This document shows, piece by piece, positions 33,991 to 44,200 of a DNA stretch of 64,000 nt (its first letter is position 1; the number at the start of each line of letters is the position of its first letter). Source of the DNA: Boswellia sacra (Eukaryota > Streptophyta > Magnoliopsida > Sapindales > Burseraceae); the NCBI GenBank assembly GCA_013180625.2, contig SNVD02008161.1, positions 124,001-188,000 on the forward strand, read 5' to 3'. The notes under the pieces were generated by a model that made no database searches, was not told the origin of the DNA, and worked only from the letters and a program-made list of their open reading frames with translations. A program made the position numbers and the translations under genes.

Positions 33991-34560
33991 TTAGTTTCCT
34001 TCATGTTGATTTCTTTCTTGTGTTGTTCATTTAGCTTCCATGTATGAACTTTCATGCTTTTGAATTTTCAAAGGCATGGTGAAAATTTTCTATTTTTAGT
34101 TTCGTATGCTACTTCTTAAACTGTACGTATTTTGATCAATTGACATCTAAATTTGCTCAAATTTATTTTTACATCATCATTTGTTGAGTTGTAAACGAAA
34201 TTACTAAATCTTGAAGTTGTGCGCTCAAAACTGCTCGTCGGTATGCCAACCAAAAGTTGAAAACATGTGAAAAAAGTGAGGTTAGAAGGCCTTTTGCCTT
34301 CTCAACTATCGATTGGCTATTGGACTATCGACGGATTGTCTGACCACTGTCAACTGACAATTGGACAGTTGGCTAGGGTCTTTTTACTGCCCACCGGTGG
34401 TTCCTCTTCCTCTTTCTTATTTTGCCTCGTTTCTTGCACTGTTTAAGTCTTGCTTCCCTTGTGCTTTTCTCTATACTTTTTAACACTTCCTCCCTCATTT
34501 CTCGAGTTTTCTTCCGTACTTCTCAACACTTCTTCGTGTTTCTTAAGACTTTTTAGCCTC
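33991..34560 (+). promoter_or_regulatory. Region between the two antisense genes of G
   Basis: It includes the 3' flank of the PMD gene and, from 34290 to 34450, a GC-richer block with repeated words such as TATCGATTGG, ACTATCGACGG and CAATTGGACAGTTGG, resembling the block upstream of the TATA box in the family's LTRs. A degenerate TATA-like CTGTTTAAGTC lies at about 34439 and a pyrimidine-rich leader at 34450-34560. The same layout is present in F on the minus strand (54120-53860). Confidence 0.45.
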
Positions 34561-35945
34561 TTTTGAAGCTTTTAAAAGACGATGATTGGATGTGACTTGA
34601 ATCCAATGGTCTCTACAATTTGAAGTTCCTTCGTCATGTGAAACTCTACATTCATTTTCTCAAGGAATGCGTGACCTTTTCATATTCTCATGACCGTGTT
34701 TTCTGCTTCAACAGGCAAGAGCTTTGCCCTCTGTATGAGGAATTCTTTGCTATGCTTGGTTGTCATTCATCCAATTCTGAGAGCATCATTCTACCTACTG
34801 CTAAGACACCGTCAATGTCTGATCTTGCTAAATTCTTTAACTTTTTGATTTCTACCATGGGTATTCACACCAGAGGTGGTAGAGTGACGTTGTCTTCCAT
34901 CATGCCTTTGATTGAGATGATGGATAAGACCTCATCTGCTTGGCTTCACCTTCTTTAGTTTTGCCTTTTTGCACAATTTCTACTAGTCTCACTGAATTGG
35001 TCTAGGCAACCCACATTTTTTGACCAATATTCCTCATATGGGACATGTTTTCAAAGGAGTTCCCTTGATTCTAGCTAAGACATTGATCAAACTAGGTCAT
35101 GATAGGATTGATCCAAGTTAGAGGTTTGATGGCATTCTTCTTTTCTTTAGGTACTTTTCTTTTAACCCTAATTTTTGCCTAAGTCACGCTTTTAGGTTTT
35201 CAACTTAGCAGTTTTATTTTGCCTAAGCTGCCCTTTCTGGGTTTTCGACTTAGCAAGCTTGCCATAAATTTTACCTGAGCTGCCCTTTTCGGGTTTTCAA
35301 CTCAGCAGGTTTTTATTCCTTTTTTTCTTGCCTGAACTTTTGCCTAAGCTGCCTTTTTTGGGTTTTCAACTTAGGGGGCTTGCCTTAATTTTTGCCTAAG
35401 TCACCTTTCAGGTTTTCAACGTAGTAGGCTTTTTCTTTCTTTTTCAAATTTGGTTACAAGAGAGGCTATCCATTCTAGCACCACCTGAGGGGGGAATTTC
35501 CCATTGCAACCCTCGAGAGAAGACTTGAGAAGCATTTTTCTTAGGTTGACTACCCTTGAGTCATTCCAGATACTCAAATCTGTTGGCACTATCTATGGTA
35601 AAGATTAGAGCTTGTGACAGTCGACACCTACATCACATGCTTGCCTTTGGCGAATTTTACCCATAGTACATTTTATGATCTTGTTAGACTGCATCGGGAA
35701 TATAGACTTAAGCAGAGGATCTTGGATTCGTTAACTGCATTTGGACCTCGTAGATTGTTTTCAGGATTCTTGGCCATATTAAACTATCAAGAGGAATTTG
35801 TTCCATGATCTTGACTTTGAGAGAGACAGTCATTACAAGGATTGGGTGATCCTTTAGGCTTTTTTTACTAATCTTGTTATTCGAGCCAGAGAGTGCCATG
35901 AGCGGTATGGCGAGCCTATTCATAGTCTAGCGAAGACGTAGAGAT
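34561..35945 (+). pseudogene. Second antisense gene of G (DUF7745-like)
   Basis: The first exon has GLYNLKFLRHVKLYIHFL and RVFCFNRQELCPLYEEFFAM, then SMSDLAKFFNFL, MGIHTRGGRVTLSSIMPLIE and, after a frame change, VPLILAKTLIKLG up to a donor TTTAG|GTACTT at 35151. The intron (about 35151-35447) is built of tandem repeats. The last exon has TLESFQILKSVGTIYG and SWPYTIKRNLF-like sequence up to about 35940. The pattern 'H.F.F...ELCPT.EEF.AILG' is that of plant ORFs often annotated as DUF7745, common in Tat elements; I make this link from memory with moderate trust. Biochemical role unknown. Confidence 0.55.
35175..35447 (+). repeat. Tandem repeats in the intron of the second antisense gene (G)
   Basis: About five degenerate units of 45-65 bases, each with TTGCCTAAGC, then GCCCTTTTCGGG and TTTTCAACTTAGC. 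The matching intron of F (52889-53221, minus) contains the same units, so the array predates the separation of the two copies. Confidence 0.8.
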
Positions 35946-36390
35946 GACATTGATAGTTTCAATGTTAGATTCTTTCCTTTTGCTATCATGCAAAATAATG
36001 AGACATTCCAAGGCATATTTGTTTTCAAACAATTTCATTTCATTAATAAAAGTGTAATTGTTTGTTCTTCAAATAATATGTGCACAATGAGACAACTCCT
36101 GTCATTAATCAACTATTTCTGGTTTTCGACTAATTATTTTTTCTCTTATGCTCTCTTTTTTCATTTCTCATTTTTTTCTCACTTTCACACATAGTATTTC
36201 TTCACTTTCACACATGTTGCTTGCTTGTTTAACCAATTCCCCTTCTTTTAACTTCCTCACCTTTATTCTCTTGTTAAAGGCTCAAGCAACTCGTTTCTAA
36301 TATAGTTCCATATGATACCTGGCCTTCGTTCTTTTATCCTCAATCAAGGCTAACTATTCACATCTATTGTGAATCCACTCCCTGTCAGGA
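35946..36390 (-). other. 3' flank of G pol
   Basis: Untranslated sequence between integrase and the antisense genes, homologous in reverse to F 52140-52340 (shared words TGAAGAACAAACA, TGACAGGAGTT). It contains the short convergent overlap zone where sense and antisense transcripts would meet. No gene here. Confidence 0.6.
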
Positions 36391-37250
36391 ATTTTTGCTT
36401 CCAATAGAACCCTTACTGATTTAATTTTTATCTCAATTGGTAGGACCGCCTCTGAACCATACACTAACGAGAAGGGCATCATGCCTATTGAGCTTCTAGG
36501 TGTCGTTCTATAACCCTATAACATAAACAACAGTTTCTCTATCCAATCTTTCTATGTCTATACTGTCTTGGTCAACATCTTCTTGATATTCTTATTGGCT
36601 GTTTCTCACTCCATTCATTTGTGGTCGACATGGAGATGACTTATGGTGTTCAATCCCATACTTCTCAAATAAGGCTTGAGTCTTAAGCCTAAAAATGAAC
36701 CCTATTATCAGTCATGATGTGATGTGACACTCCAAATCTATATATTACTCCAAATCTATATATTATATTCTTTCTGATGAACTTCATCATCTGCTTTGCC
36801 CCAATTTACTATAGGACTTAGCATTTATCCACTTATTGAAGTAGTCAATCACCACCGCCACATATCGATGTCCGTTTGAGGCTGACGGCCTTATTTTGCC
36901 TATAATGTTAATGCCGCATGTAGTAAAGGGCCATAGTGCTACCATTCCTTATAGCTTCAAGGGTGGCTAGTAATCAAATTTTCATTAATCTAGCACTGGT
37001 GCATTTCTTCACAAATTGGACACAATCTGTCTTTATGATTAGCCAGTAAAAGCCTTGTCTCATTATCTTCTTTGCAAGCATTAGCCCATTCATGTGTGGC
37101 CCACATACACCATTATGGATTTCTTCCATAAGCCTTCTAGCTTTTTTCTCATCAACACATCTCAATTGCATCCCTTCTGGCATTCTCTTGTACATCACTC
37201 CTTGAGGACAAGTAAATTGTTAGGCTAACCTTTGCAGTGCAACCTTGTCC
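36391..37250 (-). pseudogene. G integrase remnant
   Basis: RCVDEKKARRLMEEIHNGVC, GPHMNGLMLAKKIMRQGFYW, VQFVKKC form the zinc-binding N-terminus (37198-36995), here with a damaged last Cys. KQMMKFIRKNIIYRFGV and HHIMTDNRVHF carry the second catalytic Asp (about 36720). An 18-base tandem duplication (36729-36746 and 36747-36764) adds six codons just before it. The rest is out of frame, down to LEPLTRE-like sequence near 36280. Homologous to F 51050-52140. Confidence 0.8.
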
Positions 37251-37460
37251 TTCCCACTGGCCTTCGATGGCAAAATTTTATTTTTTAGATGCTTCTTCAA
37301 ATCGTAGAACCATGGCTTCTTATTCACTTTAGCCTCCATTATATGGGGTTCCATATAGGAAGGACTCCATGCTTGTGATATCACAATGGTTCTCACCAAT
37401 AATTCTTGAGTACTCACCCAAACTAATGCAAAAGAAGTTAAAGCGTCGATCATCTAATTC

Positions 37461-38448
37461 TCATTTAATTCTAGGAAGATGGGTGAAGGTAAACAGTTTG
37501 AATTTCCCAATCAACCTTCCAATGTGCTGCAGATATGGTTTTAACCTTCCTTCCCTTATATCATAATCTTCACTAACTTGGGAGATGACCAGCTTTGAAT
37601 CTCCCCACACTTTTATTTCATCGATACCTGTTGTAATCATGACTTCCAACCCAAAGGCACAGGCTTCATATTCAGCCATGATATTGGTGACTCTAAACTC
37701 TAGTTTTTTAGCAAAGGGAATGACTTCTTTAGTTGGTGAGACTAGAATAACTCCTATTTTAGCACCATTTCTATTGACAACTCTGTCAAAGAACATTCTC
37801 CATCCCACTACAGAGATTACCCCTAGATGTTCATTTGGAAAATCTAGCTCCCATGGTTCATTCTCCCGTAGTTCATCATCATCAATCAGATTTATAGCCA
37901 AGAACTTTACAACTACTCTTTCTTTTATTACCTTCTTAGTGACATACTCAATGTCGAAAACTAACAATTGCACTGGCCATCTTACTAGTTTACTACCAAA
38001 GATGGTGCTTGATAGAGATACTTCATTGGCTCTTCCTTGGAGACAACTTTAATCTTATAAGACTGAAAGTAGTGCCTCAATTTCTTCGAGAGCCACACCA
38101 TGGCTAAACACGTTCTCTTCACATAACTATACTTTGTCTCGTATAGTATCAACTTCTTGCTAAGATAGTAGATGGCATATTCTATGCCATTTTCATCTTT
38201 TTGTGCCAGTATAGCACCAATGGCATCCTCTTCAGGAGCCAAATAGAGAATTAGATTCTTGCTAGGTTTTGGAGATCTCAAAATTGACAGATTCCATAGA
38301 TACTTCTTAATCTTCTCAAATGCTTCTTGGCATTAATCATTCCACGTCACTAGCTGATCCCCTTTTAGGAGTTTGAAGATCGGTGCACAAATTGTTGTCA
38401 AATTGATGATGAACTGACTGATTTATTGAATCTTCCTATGAAACTCTC
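37461..38448 (-). pseudogene. G RNase H pair
   Basis: The gypsy-type RNase H (38340-37985) shows KNLILYLAPEEDAIGAILAQ and IYYLSKKLILYETKYSYVKR. A second, separate RNase H domain follows (37973-37461): GWRMFFDRVVNRNGAKIGVI (first Asp), NIMAEYEACAFGLE (Glu) and VWGDSKLVISQ (next Asp), then FTHLPR. A second RNase H of archaeal type is a known hallmark of the Tat lineage. The 5' edge of this block is where solo LTR C is inserted (38448). Confidence 0.85.
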
Positions 38449-41057
38449 TGTAGACACTAGGTTTCTAAGGCTCGAGGATGAAATAAAGACGAATGTTGGT
38501 AATAAAAATGATCGAAATGCCCTTAGATGCCAAGAAAATAATAATGAGAAGGAATCGACAAAAGGTCTTGAAAACCAACATGTGACTTCAAGAAATCACA
38601 AAAATTAATCCAGAAAGAGTCTGTTGATGAGTCATATACGGTTGCAAAGCTATAAGGGCATGTTTGGTGCATGACACTGTATAGTACTATTTTACTACAT
38701 TGTATTCAATAGTGTAACACATGTGTTTGATGTTAATTTAGTATAGTATTAATTAATATAAAGTGCAACCCTTAGATGCATCAACATTGTATTAAATTAT
38801 GTAGAGTTAATCCATGACATTAGCATTACATTGTATAGCACTAATAAAAAATGTCAAAATTATCTCTATAAAATTCTATATATCCAACAATACCCTCTAA
38901 TTTTTAAAAATTTTAAAATAAATAAAGATGTATTTAATAGATAAATTATAAAATCAAATTTATTTTAAAATTTATTTTCTAAAAATAAAGAAGGGATGAA
39001 GGGAATCACTGCCCCCACTGGTTGAAACCAAAAGTCCACTGCCTCCGTTGGACCAATTGACACCTAGCATGTCACCATAAACTCGAATTATCTAATAGGT
39101 CCAGTGGAGGCAGTGGACCCCATGTAATTTTTTGAACAATTAGCAATTTTTCGATAAATTACTAAATAACTAGTTTTATAAATAAACTAAAAATATATTT
39201 ATACTTTGTATATCATTTTTCAAAAAAAATTCTTACTTTTTTGTACAAATTAATACAATACATGAGTATACCAAGTATTATGTAATTTTGACATAACATT
39301 ATTTTTAGTACTATACAATGCAATGCTATATAATACAATACTATACTATACTATACAATGTCGCATGCCAAACATGCCCTAGATATCTAGTTTTCAGAGA
39401 AATTTATGGATTACAAATCGGAGTTGAATTCAAAAAGTTATGCGTGATCAAACAAATGAAGGTTAGAAGGGACTAAATTGCAAAGCGCCAAAATATGATG
39501 GATCGAAGGAGAACAGTCGTCGGACTGTAGACCCAGAGCCGCCCAGTTGTTTAATAGCCGCCCGACTATTGACCCATAGCCGCCTAGCTGTTTGACGGCT
39601 GTCCAACATGTGGCCCCATAATTTTGGAAATTTTTGTTTAAAACTGTCATTTTTTGGATTTTGCTTCCTTTTTCAATTCTATATAAACCTTCCCTTGGCT
39701 CACTTTATAGGACATACCGATTATTGAGAATGATCATCTTTTCTCCTTCTTAGAGACATGCTCAAGAATCTGAGAAGTCTTTTTTAGTTTAAAGATTTTA
39801 GGCATTGTATTGCTGTAAACCCAGAAATGGTATATCTTGAGAGTAGTCCTCTTTTCTCCCTCCTATTTTCTTGTTTGCTTTTCTTGCTTAGAATTAAGCA
39901 TAATTAGGGTTTATTTTGCTTGGAATAAGCATGTTTAAGATTTAATTTAATACTTAGAAGAATGTTTAGGGTTTTATGAATTGTTTAACCATTTTGTTTG
40001 TTTTGCGAGATGGATAAGCGTGTCGAGATAAGTCCGTTTTCCCTTCTTTAGTAAAAACATATTTAGGAATATATTTATTTTGTGAATGCTTCGAATCATG
40101 CTTAGGAGCACATGTCTAGAATCATGCTTAGGAGCACATGTCTAGAATCATGCTTAGGAGCATATGAATAGAATAATGATAGGAGAATGTATATTTGCTT
40201 TGATATGTTAAGAAAAAGCATAGAATATGTAAGAATTATCATATTACTCCTTTAATGCTTTGATTGGGCTAGAAGAGCCTTGTTTGATTTTAATTATTTG
40301 AAGTGGGCTAGAAATGCCATGATCCCTTATAAATTGATGTGAATTATACTAGAATAGCAATAGGTAGAATTACCACGATAAAATTATCAAATCTAGGCTA
40401 GAATGCCATGATATTAGTTATGGCCTTGTATTGAATTTTAATTAATTGATTTATTCTTGACTATATCATGATAAGAGGTGCTATTGTATGATGCCATAAA
40501 GTGGTGGTGGACTCACATTGATGGTGAGGGACTATCACTTATAATTAGATGAATGATACTTTATAGAATTTATTTTATTATTGAAGAACAAAGCAATGAA
40601 ATCCTTTTCCCCTTCCCCTGTGTTTGAAGAAATTGTAATTCTATTCTCCTCCCTCTTTCTATGTATGAATATACTACTGCTTTGGTTGAATATACCTCAT
40701 ATGGTTAATAAAGAAAAAATTTGAAATGTGTGCGCATAAAATCAACAACTTAAGTGGATTGTATGTCAGTATGAGATATTTCTCTTTGGTATACCTTAGT
40801 GGAGGCAGGGTTTTGATCCAGGCGGGTCGAGTGACTCATACCTAATTTCTTGAACCCGTCTTTAAAGGGATGAGGGTAGTTTAGATCCTGAAGTGATGGA
40901 TCAGATTACCCCCGTTCATTGCCAATTAAACAATTGTGTGGCGACTCCATTTTTTCATACATGCCCATGGCTCGTTTGTATTCCCTTAAGTCTCAAAAGA
41001 GGCTTTGACACAGTGTCATGGTCGCAAACACTCTGACAGGATGAAGCCCCGTTCATA
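38449..41057 (+). repeat. Solo LTR (C) of the same family, inserted in G
   Basis: A complete LTR (TGTAGACACTAGG ... CCCCGTTCATA) stands alone; on both sides the pol of G continues (RT connection sequence SPKTEKEIR on the right, homolog of YISRFIAKL on the left, compared with F 49790-49880). Flanks CTCTC (38444-38448) and CCATC (41058-41062) may be an aged 5-bp target duplication. Orientation is opposite to G. It contains a TATA box (39680), a 26-bp unit repeated about three times (40094-40171), and the Tourist-like MITE. Net length 1.88 kb. Solo LTRs arise by recombination between the two LTRs of one element. Confidence 0.85.
38656..39379. mobile_element. Tourist-like (PIF/Harbinger) MITE in solo LTR C
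   Basis: A 724-bp insertion interrupts LTR C compared with A, D and E. Its ends are inverted: GGGCATGTTTGGTGCATGAC at the left, and GGGCATGTTTGGCATGCGAC read from the right. The flanking triplets are TAA (38653-38655) and TAG (39380-39382), an aged 3-bp duplication of TNA type. GGGC.TGTTTGG ends and 3-bp duplications are Tourist/PIF traits. A second inverted repeat lies in the middle (39034-39054 against 39098-39119). No ORF. Confidence 0.8.
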
Positions 41058-42215
41058 CCATCTAATTTCTTTTTCAGTCTTGGGTGACGGTGTCTCTGTA
41101 ATCGTCTTAGCCTTGTTAGGATCTACGTCTATCCTTTTCTTGCCAATTATAAATCCCAACATCTTCCATGAGATGACTCCAAAAACAAACTTCTTTGGAT
41201 TTAGTCACAACTTCTACTTCTTCACCTTTACTAGGAATCTATCTAAAGCTTCAAAATTACTATCTCGAGTCTCTGATTTCACCATCATGTCATCTACATA
41301 TACTTCTATCTCCTTATGCATCATATCATGAAATAGTGTCGTCACTATTCGTTAGTAGGTGGCCCCTACATTCTTCAACTCGAAGGGCATCACTTTATAA
41401 CAATAGGTTCCCCATTCCATAATGGAGGTCGTTTTCATCTTATCTTCATTAGCTATTATTATCTAGTTGTAACAAGAAAACCCATATACAAAGGAGAAAA
41501 TCACAGTGCTGTCCACTAATACATCAATGTGAGGCAAAGGAAAGTTATCATTCAGTGAGGCCTTATTTAAGTCTCGATGATCAACACAGATTCAGTCCCC
41601 TCCATCCTTCTTTGGCATAGGCACGATGTTTGGTAACCACTTTGGATACTTCACCATATCTAGAAACTTGGATTTAATTTGCTTGGACACTTCTTCCATG
41701 ATCTTTTGAGCCCATTCCAGTCTCAATATCCTTAACTTCTATTTGACCAGGTTCATGTGCGAATACATTTGAATTGTATGCTTAGTAATACTTCTATCAA
41801 CTCTAAGCATGTCATCAAAGGACCAGGCGAAGACTTCTTCATGTTTCTTTAATAATTTTTCAAATCTCTCTCTATTCAGGAGTTGTATCAAGTGCAATGC
41901 ATATGTTCTTGGGTTTTGCAATTGTATCAAGATTAACGTCATGTGTTTGAGTGGTATTGATATCAAATATACTAGTGAAATGCAAATTATTATACACAGT
42001 TCCATTAAGAAAAACATTATACAAGTAAGAAAACTAATTTTTCATTACATCAAATTTTGAAACATAAACAATGTCCTCTTCTTCAAAGGTTTAGGAACGA
42101 ATACATCTTTATAGCAGATATTCTTGATCCCCTCTTCAAAAAAGGCAGTAAGGTCGATAGACAGGTCGATTGGTGGCTCTGGAAGCTTCTTTTCCTTGAT
42201 CTTCATCTTCTCTAT
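41058..42215 (-). pseudogene. G reverse transcriptase
   Basis: FEKLLKKHEEVFAWSFDDM (41880), KYPKWLPNIVPMPKKDGG, CVDHRDLNKASLNDNFPLPH, MPFELKNVGATY and EVYVDDMMVKSE (about 41300-41275, catalytic YVDD) appear in order, then FGVISWKMLGFIIG and TPSPKTEKEIR, where solo LTR C interrupts. At the upstream edge (about 42215) gag-linker sequence SLIEKEVMNSFEE runs directly into EIEKMKIKE, sequence that in F lies 1.77 kb further on; the protease is missing. Confidence 0.85.
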
Positions 42216-43430
42216 TTCCTCAAAAGAGTTCATGACTTCTTTCTCAATTAGGCTCGACCCAATCATGTTGGTCGCTAGGGAAGGTACTTAGTTGTAGTTG
42301 GGTAGTGGATTACTTCTTGTGTTAGGCTCTTACATCTCCGGGTTGGGAATCTGGCCCTCTTGTTGATCAATTCTTGGATCTTATGGTAGTCACACTTCTC
42401 GTGATGCCTCTAATTCCTTGGTAATGGATTTGGAAGCTCTCTTGGCGGTAATGACTGCAAGATCCTTTTGGCTCTCAATCTTGCAAAGATCTTTGATAGT
42501 GGTCTTCCCAAACGATTGAATTTTCTTTGTTGGGCAACTGCTTTTACCTCAAAATTCTTCATGCTAGACCTACTAGCTTGGTGATATTGCCCCCGATTTC
42601 TTCTAAGGTAATTGGTGGTTCTTTTTTCCTTGGCCTCCAAATCTTCTATTTGGATGCCCAAATCATACAAGTCTTTGAATGTTTTAATTGAAAAGCTCAC
42701 AAGTCTATCATTGATGAAGGTGTAGGCCCCATTGATCGCCATATGGACGTGGTTCTTCTCCGCGGTCCTCATAGTCATCTTGATAGCTTTGGTCCTCCAA
42801 CAGACTAAGTACTCCAAAAAAGTCTCATTAGGCTTTTTGCAAGTCGTCTCCAAATCCCTCAAGGTTACCCTCAATTGGGTATTATGGCTATATTGTTCTA
42901 TGAACTACTCATATAGCTCCTTCCAATCTTCTTAAACTCTATTGGGAAGGTAATAGCCCAATATTACTGCATCATTTTCTAGGGATAGCATAAAATACTT
43001 TAATATATACTCCTTTGACAAAGGAGTGGTGGCCATGATAGCAACACATTGTCTTAGATGTGTCTTCGGATTGCCCTTTCCATTGAACTTGAGAAAGTAT
43101 GTCATCTAGGTCCTCGACCCCCTTCAACCCCTTCTCCAAGAGAGAGATGGACTTTTTCCACGTCTTTGGACAACTGCCTGATCAATTTGGGCTCATCTCG
43201 GTTGATTAGGCTTTTTTGTTTCTTCCTTGACTAGTCTCACCATTACCATCCTATTTCCTTTGGGAGAAAGCTTGTTTGTGCGGTTAGGCCCATTCTGCAT
43301 GGCCTCTACAAGTTGGGCTACTTGTTGTTGAAGAGCGGTGATTTTGGCCCTCAATTAAGCCATTTTAGCGTTGTTGTTGTTGGATACAGCTATTTCAGCA
43401 ATTGGTTCCTCTTGTCTTATCAAATGACCA
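42216..43430 (-). pseudogene. G gag
   Basis: The frame begins near RQEEPIAEIAVSNNNN and ALQQQVAQLVEAMQNGPN, continues as FLKFNGKGNPKTHLRQCV and EYILKYFMLSLENDA, then the long piece at 42874-42410 (MRVTLRDLETTCKKPNETFL, KMTMRTAEKNHVHMAINGAY). A zinc-binding CDYHK... motif lies past 42400 and the linker NPLPN-like part follows. The codon that reads TAG in YE*FIEQY is TAG also in F at the same site. Homologous to F gag, minus the G-specific deletion at the end. Confidence 0.85.
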
Positions 43431-44200
43431 CCTCGTTAACCTAAGCTATGATGGCTAGAAAACAAAGGTGTTAATGCCATGTATGCATGTATGTATGCAT
43501 GATATGATGAATGGTCATACAAGGGCATAGACAGACTTTTACCCTTCCAACCTTATTTCTCCCACACATGCAAGGTCTAGTCTCTTTTCCTAGGATTTTT
43601 TACCTTATTATCATGGGATGTGAGAATGTGAGATTCTCTCTCCTAATTCTAACAAACAAGTTGATGTTGGATTCTCCATGATTATCATAACATGGCTCTA
43701 AATATCATGATAATCTTAACTCATGGCTCATGCCCCCATTTTATTATTGTGGGTGTTTTGACATGTGGCATTCATTTGTGGTTACATGAGGTTTAAGTAG
43801 ATGTTATTCTAATCATGTGAATTTACATCCATGGACATGTATTTCAACATGGGCTTTTACTATTCATCATATTGGAAATTGTTAGATTCATCTACACGGG
43901 CTTGAGTCTCAATGGTCTAATGGTCTAGGCTCTTTTGAGCGAGAGATGCCTGCTTGTGCTGGTCCCTTTTCATACCAAATTAATAGTATGTGCTCAAAAG
44001 TGGTGACACCAACATTGAGTCATCTAAGGGTCGAATGGAGTCAAATACTTCTCATGCCAATGTCACATGACTAGTTTGGGTAGTTCGTGCTCATTATGTG
44101 CAAAGTGTTGTGATGCAAACACTCAAAATACCAACGTAAGGTATTAGAATTTGGTATCTCGATCAAAATCAATTTCTCTTATCCCTAATGGATTTGCGAC
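43431..44200 (-). other. 5' leader and decayed primer site of G
   Basis: Complementary in sequence order to F 17061-17790. The primer site directly at the LTR edge (44182-44199 on minus, TCGCAAATCCATTAGGGA) differs from F's at several bases, most of them G-to-A or C-to-T changes. A shortened GCATGTATGCATG cluster remains near 43480-43505. Confidence 0.7.

Noticed and set aside
37585..38052. 155-codon plus-strand ORF
   Set aside because: Exact shadow of the G RNase H domain (37973-37461 minus), which has catalytic motifs.
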